64,000 bases of DNA from Methylobacter sp. (GCA_023229605.1 JALNYY010000003.1:47984-111983); one strand, 5' to 3'. Positions 45,474 through 55,333 are shown, counted from the first letter of the stretch. Made by a program: numbers and translations. The notes: generated by a model from the letters alone, not told the origin.

Positions 45474-46224
45474 AAACATGTTGTTTCGGTTGCTGGTTAT
45501 AGGCATTGTTTTTTTGTTTATCGAAACGCCTGCTTATGCCGCCGCGGGGATTGAAGCGGTCACCGTGACTACGGGCAAGCAAGGCGCGCAGACTTATGCG
45601 GTAACGATCCAGATTCTGGCGTTAATGACCTTGTTAACCGTGTTGCCGGCGTTGCTGCTGACCATGACGTCATTTACCCGGATCATGATTGTGCTAAGTT
45701 TGTTGCGAACGGCTTTGGGAACCGGACAGGCGCCCAGCAACCAGGTGTTATTAGGCTTGTCCATGTTTTTGACTATTTTCATTATGATGCCGGTTTTTGA
45801 TAAGGTGAATGCCGAAGCCGTCCAGCCTTATCTGGAAGATAAAATTGACGTTACCGCCGCAATTGAAAAGGCTTCCGAGCCGTTCAGGCAATTTATGCTG
45901 AAACAGACCAGAGAGTCTGATCTGGAATTGTTTATCAGGATTTCCGGCAAAGAAGAGCTTCAGTCAGCCGAAAACGTGCCGTTTTCGTTATTGCTGCCGG
46001 CTTTTGTGACCAGTGAATTGAAAACGGCATTCCAAATAGGCTTTTTGATTTTCTTGCCTTTTTTGATCATCGATTTGGTGGTCGCCAGCGTGCTGATGTC
46101 CATGGGCATGATGATGTTGTCGCCGATGGTTATTTCCCTGCCGTTCAAAATAATGTTGTTTGTTCTTGCCGACGGCTGGTCTTTGATCATGGAAATGTTG
46201 GCGGCAAGCTTTTATGTTAGCTGA
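45466..46224 (+). CDS. fliP: Flagellar type III export gate protein FliP
   Basis: 252 residues with a signal peptide (cleaved near AYAAAG) and four transmembrane helices. Family signatures are [20 protein letters not shown] and, further on, [20 protein letters not shown]. FliP forms the pore of the export gate with FliQ and FliR. Confidence 0.96.
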   Translation: MVKNMLFRLLVIGIVFLFIETPAYAAAGIEAVTVTTGKQGAQTYAVTIQILALMTLLTVLPALLLTMTSFTRIMIVLSLLRTALGTGQAPSNQVLLGLSMFLTIFIMMPVFDKVNAEAVQPYLEDKIDVTAAIEKASEPFRQFMLKQTRESDLELFIRISGKEELQSAENVPFSLLLPAFVTSELKTAFQIGFLIFLPFLIIDLVVASVLMSMGMMMLSPMVISLPFKIMLFVLADGWSLIMEMLAASFYVS

Positions 46225-46243
46225 TAGCAACAAAAGGTAAATT

Positions 46244-46513
46244 ATGGTACCGGAAACTATTTTCATGGTTGGACAGGAGGCGATGATCGTTGCGATCAAG
46301 CTGACTGCGCCGGTGTTGCTGCCCTCTTTGGCAGTCGGCCTGATTATCGCGATGTTTCAGGCGGCTACTCAGATTAATGAGGCGACGTTGACGTTTGTGC
46401 CCAAAGTAATCGTTATAGGGGGGATTTTGATGATTATGGGGCCGGGGATGCTGCAAATGTTCCTTGATTATTTTCAAGGCTTGATCAGGGATATTCCGCA
46501 TTTGATTGGTTGA
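46244..46513 (+). CDS. fliQ: Flagellar type III export gate protein FliQ
   Basis: 89 residues, two transmembrane helices. Shows the family pattern VALKLTAPVLLPSLAVGLII-like sequence and QAATQINEATLTFVPKV. It ends with an overlap into fliR. Confidence 0.95.
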   Translation: MVPETIFMVGQEAMIVAIKLTAPVLLPSLAVGLIIAMFQAATQINEATLTFVPKVIVIGGILMIMGPGMLQMFLDYFQGLIRDIPHLIG

Positions 46514-47291
46514 ACCTTTGAACTTTACCGAAGAGCAGATTCTCGGCCAGGTGGCATTGTTTATATGGCCGTTGATGCGCATTAGTACGATGTTTATAGC
46601 CATGCCTTTGTTTAGTATTCGATCCGTGCCGGCCAGGGTCAGGCTGATTCTTTCGGTGGCCATAACGCTGGTCATCATGCCTTTAATCCCTCCCTTGCCT
46701 ACCGTCGAAATGTTCAGCTACACCGGATTTATGACGGCTATTGCACAGGTTATGATCGGTTTGACGAGCGGATTTATTTTACAGTTGGTTTTTGCAGTGG
46801 TCGTTTTTGCAGGACAAGGTATCGCATTAAGTATGGGGCTGGGGTTTTCGATGATGGTTGATCCTCAAAACGGGCAGCAGGTGCCGGTGATTGCACAACT
46901 TTATACCGTCACCACTACGTTAATTTTTGTCAGTCTGGATGGGCACTTGTTATTGATACAAATGCTGCTGGATAGTTTTAAAACCTTGCCTATTGGTATT
47001 GACGGCATAGATAAGGCGGGCATCTGGTCAATTATCGTCTGGAGCAGCAAGATGTTCACAGGAGGCCTATTGTTGTCTATGCCTATCATTGCCGGTTTGT
47101 TGCTGGTGAATGTCATTTTTGGAGTGGCGGCCAGAGCGGCTCCGCAATTACAAATTTTTTCGGTAGGATTTCCGGTAACCTTGATGCTGGGAATGCTGTT
47201 GGTTTGGAAAACATTACCCGATGTGCTGGACCAATTTTCCGGGATATTGACGGAATCCTACGATTTGATCGGGCAGTTGTTGCGGTTGTAG
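46506..47291 (+). CDS. fliR: Flagellar type III export gate protein FliR
   Basis: 261 residues, about six transmembrane helices, with the family segments FSIRSVPARVRLILSVAIT and FAGQGIALSMGLGFSMMVDP. The start is a TTG at 46506 overlapping the fliQ stop by eight bases; no ATG is available close by, so translation probably depends on coupling to fliQ. FliR closes the export gate with FliP and FliQ. Confidence 0.93.
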   Translation: MVEPLNFTEEQILGQVALFIWPLMRISTMFIAMPLFSIRSVPARVRLILSVAITLVIMPLIPPLPTVEMFSYTGFMTAIAQVMIGLTSGFILQLVFAVVVFAGQGIALSMGLGFSMMVDPQNGQQVPVIAQLYTVTTTLIFVSLDGHLLLIQMLLDSFKTLPIGIDGIDKAGIWSIIVWSSKMFTGGLLLSMPIIAGLLLVNVIFGVAARAAPQLQIFSVGFPVTLMLGMLLVWKTLPDVLDQFSGILTESYDLIGQLLRL

Positions 47292-47294
47292 ATT

Positions 47295-48425
47295 ATGGCT
47301 GAAGATTCAGATCAAGAAAAAAACGAAGAACCCACAGGCAAGCGTCTGGAAGACGCCAGGAAAAAAGGTCAGATTGCCCGTTCCAGAGAGCTTAATACAT
47401 TTGCGATGCTGATAGCGAGTGCCGCGATGCTGCTTATGCAGGGAGAGAAAATCGGTAGAGACCTGTTAAGCATGATGCGGTCTGAGTTTCAACTGAGTCG
47501 CGAAACCATTTTTGATCCAAACAGCATCATACTGCATTTTAAGCAGGATATGATTGACAGCGTTATGCTGATTGCGCCGTTTCTTGGGTTGACGGTTATT
47601 GTCGCCATTATTGCTCCGATATCATTGGGCGGTTGGATATTTAGCTGGGATGCTGTTTCGCCCAAGCTGGAAAAAATGGACCCGATTAAAGGCATACCCC
47701 GGCTGTTTGCTATGGGGGGACTGATAGAGATGCTCAAAGCATTACTGAAGATTTTATTGGTCTTCGGCGTCGCGGTTGTTTTGTACAGATCCTTTATCGG
47801 TGAATTACTGGGGTTGGGCACTGAGTCGCTGGAACAGTCGGTTGAGCATGCGCTGAATATCATAGGCAGGTGTTTTTTACTGCTTAGCGCCTCGCTGGTA
47901 GTGATAGCGATGATTGACGTGCCTTATCAGCTTTGGGAACACAGTAAGAAACTGAAAATGACCTTGCAGGAAATCAAGGATGAACATAAGGAATCCGAGG
48001 GTAGTCCCGAAGTGAAGGGGCGTCAGCGCAGAATGCAAATGGATATGGCGCAAAACCGCATGATGGCGGACGTGCCGAAAGCCGATGTTATTGTCACCAA
48101 TCCCAGTCATTATGCGGTGGCCTTAAAATATGACCAGAATTCCAATAGCGCGCCAAAACTGGTCGCCAAGGGCGTCGATTTGATAGCCGCCCAAATCCGT
48201 AATGTAGCGATAGGCGCCAATGTGCCGCTCGTGGCATCTCCGCCTTTAGCCCGGGCGTTATATTATTCGACCGAGATAGATAAAGAGATACCGCAAGGGC
48301 TTTATTTGGCCGTAGCGCAAATACTCGCCTATGTCTATCAGCTAAAAGCCGCTCAGGAAAATGATTGGCGAGCGCCATTGCCACCGGGAGATATTAAAGT
48401 GCCTGACGAATTTAAACAGGATTAA
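47295..48425 (+). CDS. flhB: Flagellar export switch protein FlhB
   Basis: 376 residues: hydrophilic N-terminus (EKNEEPTGKRLEDARKKGQI), four transmembrane helices and a cytoplasmic domain. The autocleavage loop reads VIVTNPSHYAVALKY, with Ser where nearly all homologues have Thr (NPTH). Cleavage happens between Asn and Pro, both present. FlhB switches export from rod/hook to filament proteins. The gene starts three bases after fliR. Confidence 0.95.
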   Translation: MAEDSDQEKNEEPTGKRLEDARKKGQIARSRELNTFAMLIASAAMLLMQGEKIGRDLLSMMRSEFQLSRETIFDPNSIILHFKQDMIDSVMLIAPFLGLTVIVAIIAPISLGGWIFSWDAVSPKLEKMDPIKGIPRLFAMGGLIEMLKALLKILLVFGVAVVLYRSFIGELLGLGTESLEQSVEHALNIIGRCFLLLSASLVVIAMIDVPYQLWEHSKKLKMTLQEIKDEHKESEGSPEVKGRQRRMQMDMAQNRMMADVPKADVIVTNPSHYAVALKYDQNSNSAPKLVAKGVDLIAAQIRNVAIGANVPLVASPPLARALYYSTEIDKEIPQGLYLAVAQILAYVYQLKAAQENDWRAPLPPGDIKVPDEFKQD

Positions 48426-48431
48426 CAGGGT

Positions 48432-50531
48432 ATGGATTTTACTAAATTAAAAGCAGCACTGGGTGTGCTGAGCAAAGCCGAGCTGGGTGCGCCGTTAGTT
48501 ATCGTCATGGTCTTGTCAATGCTGATAATACCGTTGCCGGCATTCGTGCTCGATCTGTTTTTTACCTTTAACATCGCTTTTTCATTAATCATCCTGCTGG
48601 TCGTTGTTTATACGCTTAAACCGCTGGAATTTGCATCATTTCCAACTGTTATTCTGCTGGCGACCATATTGCGTCTGGCGCTGAACGTGGCTTCGACACG
48701 TATCGTATTGATTGAAGGGCATAAGGGCGGCGATGCGGCCGGTAAGGTGATTGAGGCCTTTGGCGCTTTTGTTATTGGCGGCAACTTTGCCGTGGGTCTG
48801 GTGGTTTTTGCCATACTCATCATCATTAATTTCATGGTCGTCACCAAAGGCGCCGGGCGGATTGCGGAAGTCGGGGCCAGGTTTACGCTGGATGCGATGC
48901 CGGGCAAACAAATGGCTATCGACGCGGATTTGAACGCAGGATTGCTTACTCAGGACGAAGCGCGCGAGCGGCGCGCCGAAGTGGCCACTGAAGCGGATTT
49001 TTACGGCTCTATGGACGGCGCGAGCAAATTTGTCAGGGGCGATGCGATCGCCGGGATTATCATTTTATTTGTGAACATGATTGGCGGTTTGGCCATTGGT
49101 GTTCTTCAACACGACTTGAGTTTTGCCGAGGCGGGAAAGATTTATGTCTTACTGTCCATTGGTGACGGCTTAGTCGCTCAAATTCCTTCCTTGCTGTTGT
49201 CGGTGGCGTCAGCGCTGGTTGTCACCAAGGTGGGCAGTACCGGTCAAAATATCGGTCAGCAGGTTACCGCGCAGCTATTTGCGAATCCCAAAGTATTGAC
49301 CGTGACTGCGGCGGTGGTAGGCGCGTTGGGTATTATTCCAGGCATGCCTAACGTGGTTTTCATCCTGTTGGCTTCAGTCTTAGCCGGTTCCGCCTATTTA
49401 ATCGAGAAGCAGCATAAAGCGGCTGAACTGGTCACTGTTGATTATCCGCAGGAGCTGGCTCAGAATCTGTCCGCTCCTGAAACTAAAGAATTGGGCTGGG
49501 ATGATGTGATGCCGGTTGATGTTGTCGGCCTGGAAGTAGGTTATCGGCTTATTCCGTTGGTGGACAAGAATCAGGGCGGGCAACTGATGGTTCGTATCAA
49601 AGGGGTTCGAAAAAAACTGTCCCAAGAGTTGGGTTTTTTAATGCCGTCGGTGCATATCCGGGACAACCTTGATTTAAGTCCGACAACTTACAGGATTTCG
49701 CTGATGGGTGTGACCGTAGGCGAAGCCGAAATCATGCCGGACATGGAGATGGCGATTAATCCGGGGCGTGTTTTTGGCACCTTGAAGGGCAAAGAATGTC
49801 GAGATCCGGCCTTTGGCCTGGAGGCCGTCTGGATAGAGCCCAACCAGAAGGATCATGCGCAAACCCTGGGCTATACTGTGGTTGATCCGGGAACTGTAGT
49901 GGCGACCCATCTGAGTCATCTTTTGCAGTCGCATGCCCATGAATTGTTCGGTTATGAAGAGGCGCATAAAATACTCGATAACCTGGCTAAATCCGCGCCC
50001 AAGCTGGTCGAGGATCTGGTGCCGAAAACATTACCGTTGGGCGTGGTGGTCAAGGTACTGCAAAACCTGTTACAAGAGCATGTGCCTATCCGGGATATGC
50101 GCAGCATAGTCGAAACTTTGGCGGAGTATGGACTTAGAAGTCAAGATCCCGACATCTTGACGTCGGCGGTGCGCGCGGCGTTAGGCCGGTTAATTATCCA
50201 TGAAATCAGCGGCATGCAGGAGGAGTTGGCGGTTATTACGTTGGATCATGAGTTGGAACAGTTGTTGCATAAGTCTCTGCAAACGGCAGGTGAAAGCGGT
50301 GTCGGGATCGAACCAGGGTTAGCAGAACAAATGCATACATCATTGCAGGAAAGTATGCAAAAAATGGAAATGGAAGGACAAACGGCGGTGTTGCTGGTTT
50401 CTTCTTATATCCGTCCGTGGTTATCCCGGTTCGTTCGCCATTCAATTCCCGGATTACATGTCTTGGCATACAATGAAATACCTGCTGATCGCCAGATCAA
50501 AGTGGTTTCAACAGTCGGACGACGAACATAG
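48432..50531 (+). CDS. flhA: Flagellar export gate protein FlhA
   Basis: 699 residues: eight transmembrane helices in the first half with the conserved FHIPEP-type loop (NVASTRIVLIEGHKGGDAAG, VTKGAGRIAEVGARFTLD), then the cytoplasmic domain that forms the nonameric ring for chaperone and substrate docking (LVPKTLPLGVVVKVLQNLLQ). The gene begins six bases after flhB. Length and motifs are normal. Confidence 0.96.
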   Translation: MDFTKLKAALGVLSKAELGAPLVIVMVLSMLIIPLPAFVLDLFFTFNIAFSLIILLVVVYTLKPLEFASFPTVILLATILRLALNVASTRIVLIEGHKGGDAAGKVIEAFGAFVIGGNFAVGLVVFAILIIINFMVVTKGAGRIAEVGARFTLDAMPGKQMAIDADLNAGLLTQDEARERRAEVATEADFYGSMDGASKFVRGDAIAGIIILFVNMIGGLAIGVLQHDLSFAEAGKIYVLLSIGDGLVAQIPSLLLSVASALVVTKVGSTGQNIGQQVTAQLFANPKVLTVTAAVVGALGIIPGMPNVVFILLASVLAGSAYLIEKQHKAAELVTVDYPQELAQNLSAPETKELGWDDVMPVDVVGLEVGYRLIPLVDKNQGGQLMVRIKGVRKKLSQELGFLMPSVHIRDNLDLSPTTYRISLMGVTVGEAEIMPDMEMAINPGRVFGTLKGKECRDPAFGLEAVWIEPNQKDHAQTLGYTVVDPGTVVATHLSHLLQSHAHELFGYEEAHKILDNLAKSAPKLVEDLVPKTLPLGVVVKVLQNLLQEHVPIRDMRSIVETLAEYGLRSQDPDILTSAVRAALGRLIIHEISGMQEELAVITLDHELEQLLHKSLQTAGESGVGIEPGLAEQMHTSLQESMQKMEMEGQTAVLLVSSYIRPWLSRFVRHSIPGLHVLAYNEIPADRQIKVVSTVGRRT

Positions 50532-50547
50532 CACATGGGGCTAAATT

Positions 50548-52113
50548 ATGAAGATTAAACGTTTTTTCGCAGCAGATATACGCCAAGCCATGCGAATGGT
50601 TAAAGAGGAATTGGGCGCGGACGCAGTCATCATGTCAAACAAGTCTGTTGACGGAGGCGTTGAGATTGTCGCAGCGCGGGACTTTGACGAGCAACTGATT
50701 CAAAGCAAGTTGCAAAAACAGGCCGCAGAGCAACAGCCTCCTGCGCGGCCGTATCGCGACACTTCCGGCAACCAGGAAACCAGAAAAATTGATTTGCCTG
50801 ATTTTGAGGCGGAAAAAAACCGTTTACATGTATTAAGCAGTCAAAGAAAACAAAGCGCGGAAGGTTTCGTGCCCGAGCGGGCTCCCATACGGCAAAATCG
50901 CTTCCCTACCGATAGCGATACGTCCACCATCCCTGGCGGTCGGTCGAATCGGTTCCTTACCGATTCCGACACTTCCACCATCCCTGGCGGTCGCCGGAAT
51001 ATTGACCAATATGTGGGCTATGCGGAAAAAGTGCATCTACGCGGAAATCCGGAAACAGCAAAAGTATCCAAGCCGGTTGAGCCCGCCGGAAAAGAAAGGC
51101 CTAGCCATCCCGTCAAAGCTTCCGCTCCTGTTTACGCCTCTCGTCCATCTCCTGTAAGCGAAGCCGCTGAAAAACAGAGCACTCTGTCGGATAACTTGTT
51201 ATTGGAAATGAGCAAGGAACTTAAATCTTTAAGATCCGCGATGGATTCCAAGTTGTCCAACGTCAGTTGGGGCGCAGTGTCTCAAACCAACCCGGTCAGG
51301 GCTGATTTGCTACAGCGTCTGGCCGGCATGAGCATTTCGAGGAAATTGAGTGTTAAAATTGCCAATCGCTTTGCCAACCACACCGATCCTGAACTTGTTT
51401 TTAACCAGGCTCAAGAGCTGCTGGCTAAAGTGTTGCCTGTAGCTGACGATGACTTGCTGCAGCACGGCGGCATCGCCGCGTTAGTAGGGCCTACCGGCGT
51501 AGGAAAAACCACAACGATTGCCAAGCTGGCCGCCAAATTTATTTTAAAACACGGCCCAAGACAGGTTGCCTTGATTACCACCGATAATTACCGTATCGGC
51601 GCTCATGAGCAACTGAATACCTATGGAAGGATACTTGACGTTCCGGTTCGGGTGGCGTCCAGTGCCGCCGAATTACGCAATCTTATTGATGGTTTTTCTG
51701 ACAAACGCCTTATTTTGATTGATACTGCCGGTATGAGCCAACGTAATATGAAGCTGGCCGAGCAGATTAATACTCTGCAACAAAGCGGACAACCGATTAG
51801 ATCCTATCTGGTGATGTCGGCTGCGACTGAATACAAGGCCATGAATGAAATTATCAATGCATTTCAAGTTTTTGAACCGCAAGCCAGTATTTTGACTAAA
51901 CTTGACGAAGCGGCAACGATTGGTTCGGCGGTTTCTTCAATCATAGAGAATAACCTGCCGTTGTCTTTTATTGCCGACGGTCAGCAAGTGCCTGAAGACA
52001 TGCACAGCCCTTGTGCACGGACTTTGATCGCACAATGTGTGGCTGAGTTGGATCAGGAAAGCGATTATAATGATGTAAATAATGAAGCTTGGGCGGCGCA
52101 AGGCTATGCATAA
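50548..52113 (+). CDS. flhF: Flagellar SRP-like GTPase FlhF
   Basis: 521 residues. B domain at the N-terminus (MKIKRFFAADIRQAMRMVK), a long variable linker (about 70-220), then the N and G domains with GPTGVGKTTTIAKLAAKF (about residue 314), TDNYRIGAHEQL, IDTAGMSQRN and TKLDEAATIG. FlhF sets the number and polar position of flagella together with FleN. The linker contains a perfect-frame 51-bp tandem duplication (50896-50997). Its end overlaps fleN. Confidence 0.94.
   Translation: MKIKRFFAADIRQAMRMVKEELGADAVIMSNKSVDGGVEIVAARDFDEQLIQSKLQKQAAEQQPPARPYRDTSGNQETRKIDLPDFEAEKNRLHVLSSQRKQSAEGFVPERAPIRQNRFPTDSDTSTIPGGRSNRFLTDSDTSTIPGGRRNIDQYVGYAEKVHLRGNPETAKVSKPVEPAGKERPSHPVKASAPVYASRPSPVSEAAEKQSTLSDNLLLEMSKELKSLRSAMDSKLSNVSWGAVSQTNPVRADLLQRLAGMSISRKLSVKIANRFANHTDPELVFNQAQELLAKVLPVADDDLLQHGGIAALVGPTGVGKTTTIAKLAAKFILKHGPRQVALITTDNYRIGAHEQLNTYGRILDVPVRVASSAAELRNLIDGFSDKRLILIDTAGMSQRNMKLAEQINTLQQSGQPIRSYLVMSAATEYKAMNEIINAFQVFEPQASILTKLDEAATIGSAVSSIIENNLPLSFIADGQQVPEDMHSPCARTLIAQCVAELDQESDYNDVNNEAWAAQGYA
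50896..50997 (+). repeat. 51-bp tandem duplication within flhF
   Basis: Two adjacent 51-base units (50896-50946 and 50947-50997), each coding N-R-F-x-T-D-S-D-T-S-T-I-P-G-G-R. The last part of both units is identical, while the first part differs at several positions, so the duplication is not recent or is under drift. It lies in the unconserved linker. Confidence 0.8.
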
Positions 52114-52978
52114 TCCACCTGATCAAGCAGCCGGGATAAGAAAAATGAATAAAATTAAACCTGTTCGGGTCATCGCCGTTACCAGCGGAAAAGGTGGCGT
52201 AGGCAAGACGAATTTATCGGTTAACGTCGGCATAGCCCTGTCGCAAATGGGGCAGAATGTGGTGTTAATGGATGCCGACATGGGTTTGGCTAATGTTGAT
52301 ATTCTGTTAGGCGTGTATCCCCAGTTCAACCTTTCCCATGTGCTGTCAGGAGAGAAAACATTAAATGAAATCATGATGGAGGGGCCGGCAGGCTTGAGAG
52401 TGATTCCCGGAGCTTCAGGTATTCAGAAGATGTCTGAATTGACCACGATTGAACAAGCATCAGTGATTCATGCCTTTAGCGAGATCGATCAAAATATAGA
52501 CGTATTGATTGTCGATACCGCAGCCGGCATATCGGCAAGCGTAGTGAATTTTGCCCGTGCCTGCCAGGAAATTATCGTTGTTGTTTGCGATGAACCGACG
52601 TCGTTAACCGATGCTTATGCATTCATTAAATTGCTTAACCGGGATTATGGCTTGTCTAATTTTCATGTGATAACCAATATGGTCCAAAGCGTTCAGCAAG
52701 GCCATGCGTTATTTCAAAAATTAAGCAAAGTAACGGACCGTTATCTGGATGTTACCCTGAAGTTTGCCGGTGCAGTGCCTTATGACGAATATTTACGTAA
52801 ATCGGTTCAAAAACAAACGCCGGTTGTTATGGGCTTTCCCAGAAGCAAGGCCTCTCTCGCGCTGAAAACAATTGCCGCAAGAATCGACAGTTGGCCGCTG
52901 AAATCCCAGGCCGGCGGTTATATCGAATTTTTTATTGAAAGAATGATTCAGTACGGTTCCCAGAAGGATGTTGCATGA
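52106..52978 (+). CDS. fleN: MinD-like flagellar number regulator FleN/FlhG
   Basis: 290 residues from the ATG at 52106, which overlaps the flhF end; an alternative ATG at 52145 also fits. Deviant Walker A is AVTSGKGGVGKTNLSVNVG, followed by LMDADMGLANVDILLG and VDTAAG. FleN/FlhG is a MinD-type ATPase that restrains flagellar number, in Pseudomonas by antagonising FleQ. The C-terminal membrane-targeting helix (YIEFFIERMIQYG) is present. It overlaps fliA by four bases. Confidence 0.94.
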   Translation: MHNPPDQAAGIRKMNKIKPVRVIAVTSGKGGVGKTNLSVNVGIALSQMGQNVVLMDADMGLANVDILLGVYPQFNLSHVLSGEKTLNEIMMEGPAGLRVIPGASGIQKMSELTTIEQASVIHAFSEIDQNIDVLIVDTAAGISASVVNFARACQEIIVVVCDEPTSLTDAYAFIKLLNRDYGLSNFHVITNMVQSVQQGHALFQKLSKVTDRYLDVTLKFAGAVPYDEYLRKSVQKQTPVVMGFPRSKASLALKTIAARIDSWPLKSQAGGYIEFFIERMIQYGSQKDVA

Positions 52979-53703
52979 GCGGTGTGGCAATGTACACTGC
53001 GGTACAGGCTGGAGGCACTGATGAACGTGTCATGCAGCATGCACCGCTAGTTAAGCGCATTGCCTACCACTTATTGAGCAGACTGCCTGATTCCGTTCAA
53101 GTCGATGACTTGATTCAGGCGGGGATGCTCGGCTTGCTGGAGGCCATCAAGAATTATGATGCCTCGCAGGGTGCCAGTTTTGATACTTATGCCGGTATCC
53201 GCATCCGGGGTTCCATGCTGGATGAAGTCAGACGCAGTGACTGGACGCCTCGTTCCGTGCATAAAAAATCACGCATGGTTTCCGACGCCATACGCACAAT
53301 CGAAAACAGCACCGGCCGCGAGGCGAGAGACGTCGATGTGGCTGAGCATTTAGGCATAGCCATAGATGAATATAATCGCATTCTCCAGGATTCAAGCAGC
53401 TGCCGCGTGTTTAGTATCGAAGAACTGGCGCAAGATGGAGACCATTATCTTGATGAAGCCCTGGATCAGGAAGAAGGTCTGGCAGACGCGTTAAGCCGTG
53501 AAAGTTTTGAGCAGGCGCTGGCAAACGCCATTATGGGATTGCCCGAACGTGAGCGCCTGGTTATATCGCTCTATTACGATGAAGAACTTAATTTGCGCGA
53601 AATCGGTGAAGTTTTGAATATTAGTGAATCCAGAGTCAGTCAAATCAGCACTCAAGCCGTGTTGAGATTGCGTTCAAGAATGTCTGAATGGACCAACGAT
53701 TGA
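52975..53703 (+). CDS. fliA: Flagellar sigma factor FliA (sigma-28)
   Basis: 242 residues. Region 2 is VKRIAYHLLSRLPDSVQVDD to DEVRRSDWTPRSVHKKSR, region 3 contains VDVAEHLGIAIDEYNRIL, and region 4 ends with LNLREIGEVLNISESRVSQI. FliA directs late flagellar gene transcription. In related operons cheY, cheZ, cheA and cheB follow; here the next gene, after 31 bases, is a stator gene. Confidence 0.96.
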   Translation: MSGVAMYTAVQAGGTDERVMQHAPLVKRIAYHLLSRLPDSVQVDDLIQAGMLGLLEAIKNYDASQGASFDTYAGIRIRGSMLDEVRRSDWTPRSVHKKSRMVSDAIRTIENSTGREARDVDVAEHLGIAIDEYNRILQDSSSCRVFSIEELAQDGDHYLDEALDQEEGLADALSRESFEQALANAIMGLPERERLVISLYYDEELNLREIGEVLNISESRVSQISTQAVLRLRSRMSEWTND

Positions 53704-53734
53704 TGGTTTTTAGCTGTTTGCCTGAACACTAAAA

Positions 53735-54490
53735 ATGGATATTTTAAGTATTGCAGGTGTTCTTGTCGGCGTCGGTGCGATTTTGTTGGGTATCGTGCTG
53801 GATGGCGGCGACATCGAGTCGTTGGTGAACGTGCCTGCATTAATTATAGTATTTGGCGGTACATTCGGGGCAACGCTTTTACAATTTCCACCAGCCGTTT
53901 TCGTCAGGAGCATGAAAATGCTTTCGTGGGTGTTAATGCCGGAAAAAGTGGACCTTTCGGCGCAAATTGACAAGGTGATTTACTGGAGCCTTCTGGCGCG
54001 AAAGGAAGGTTTGTTAGGCCTTGAAAATACGATACCCGATGAAGAAGATCCGTTTATAAAAAAAGGTTTACAGCTGTTGGTTGACGGAAATGATTCCGAC
54101 GCCATCCGCGACATATTGGATCTGGATATGGATTCCAAGCAAAGCACGGGCTTACAGGCGGCAGGGTTGTATGAGGCTATGGGCGGCTATGCGCCGACCA
54201 TCGGCATTCTAGGCGCGGTGATGGGCTTGATTCATGTGATGCAGAACTTGACTAACCCAGAGCTGTTAGGTCAAGGGATAGCGACGGCTTTTGTCGCGAC
54301 AATCTATGGCGTGGGTTCAGCCAACCTGATTTTTTTGCCGGTCGCCAACAAATTAAAAAACCATGTGCTTGCATTGACTCAAGCCAGGGAAATGTTGTCA
54401 GAGGGTATTATCTCTATTGCAGACGGCGAAAACCCAAGGAATATCAAGCTGAAACTGGGCGGCTATCTGCATGACGCGTATAAAGACTAG
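53735..54490 (+). CDS. motC: Flagellar stator proton channel, MotA/MotC type
   Basis: 251 residues, four transmembrane helices. Family features: GIVLDGGDIESLVNVPALII at the N-terminus, a large cytoplasmic loop with charged residues, and the pore helices MGGYAPTIGILGAVMGLIHVM and YGVGSANLIFLPVANKLKNH. The length (about 250 rather than 285-295) and position fit the MotC/PomA branch. It forms the stator with MotD, four bases downstream. Confidence 0.92.
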   Translation: MDILSIAGVLVGVGAILLGIVLDGGDIESLVNVPALIIVFGGTFGATLLQFPPAVFVRSMKMLSWVLMPEKVDLSAQIDKVIYWSLLARKEGLLGLENTIPDEEDPFIKKGLQLLVDGNDSDAIRDILDLDMDSKQSTGLQAAGLYEAMGGYAPTIGILGAVMGLIHVMQNLTNPELLGQGIATAFVATIYGVGSANLIFLPVANKLKNHVLALTQAREMLSEGIISIADGENPRNIKLKLGGYLHDAYKD

Positions 54491-54493
54491 GCT

Positions 54494-55333
54494 ATGGCTA
54501 GGCGTAGGAACAGGCGTATACCGAATACTAATAATCATGACAGATGGATGGTGTCATACGCAGATTTCATAACGTTGTTGTTTGCATTTTTTGTGGTGAT
54601 GTATGCAATCTCCTCGGTCAATGAAGGGAAGTACAAGACGCTGTCCGATTCATTAGGCGAAGCATTTTCAAATAAAGAGCAACAGAGCAATCAGATTGAC
54701 CCTATTCAGATAGGGACGTTGCCAACGACCATACAGCCCATTCCACAGGAAAATCTCGCGACGGCGGATGCCGAAAAAAGACGGAAGCTGAGTGAAGAAA
54801 TACTAAAAGAAAGAAAGCAGCTGGCCCAGGTGTCCGATCAATTAGAACAGGTTTTAGCGCCTTTTATCGATGAGAAGCTGGTTTCAGTCAAGAAAAACGA
54901 CTACTGGATAGAGCTGGAAATGAATAGCGAAATGCTGTTCCTGAGCGGTGAGGCGGAATTATCCAAAAAAGCGATACCCGTGTTGAAAAAGATTGCCGAG
55001 GTGATTAATCCATTGCCCAATATGATCAATATTGAGGGGCATACCGATAATGTTCCTATCGATAACCTGAAATTCAGATCGAACTGGGATTTGTCATCAG
55101 CCCGGGCGACCAGTGTTGTGCATGAGTTTGTTCAAGACGGTATTGCTCCTCCCCGTTTGTCGGCGATCGGTTATGGAGAATTTCATCCTATCGGCGATAA
55201 CAAGACAGAGGAGGGGCGGTTTAAGAACAGGCGAGTGGTTCTGGTCTTAATGGCGCAGGCTTTTGCCCGTTACGGCGCTAATGATGAAGAGCGGGCCAAG
55301 TTATTAAACTTGGAGCCGACAGCGACGCCATGA
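54494..55333 (+). CDS. motD: Flagellar stator protein, MotB/MotD type
   Basis: 279 residues. Short basic N-terminus, one transmembrane helix with the proton-accepting Asp in RWMVSYADFITLLFAFFVVM, a helical linker and an OmpA-type peptidoglycan-binding domain (GHTDNVPIDNLKFRSNWDLS, RLSAIGYGE, NRRVVLVL). It anchors the stator to the wall. It begins four bases after motC. Confidence 0.93.
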   Translation: MARRRNRRIPNTNNHDRWMVSYADFITLLFAFFVVMYAISSVNEGKYKTLSDSLGEAFSNKEQQSNQIDPIQIGTLPTTIQPIPQENLATADAEKRRKLSEEILKERKQLAQVSDQLEQVLAPFIDEKLVSVKKNDYWIELEMNSEMLFLSGEAELSKKAIPVLKKIAEVINPLPNMINIEGHTDNVPIDNLKFRSNWDLSSARATSVVHEFVQDGIAPPRLSAIGYGEFHPIGDNKTEEGRFKNRRVVLVLMAQAFARYGANDEERAKLLNLEPTATP

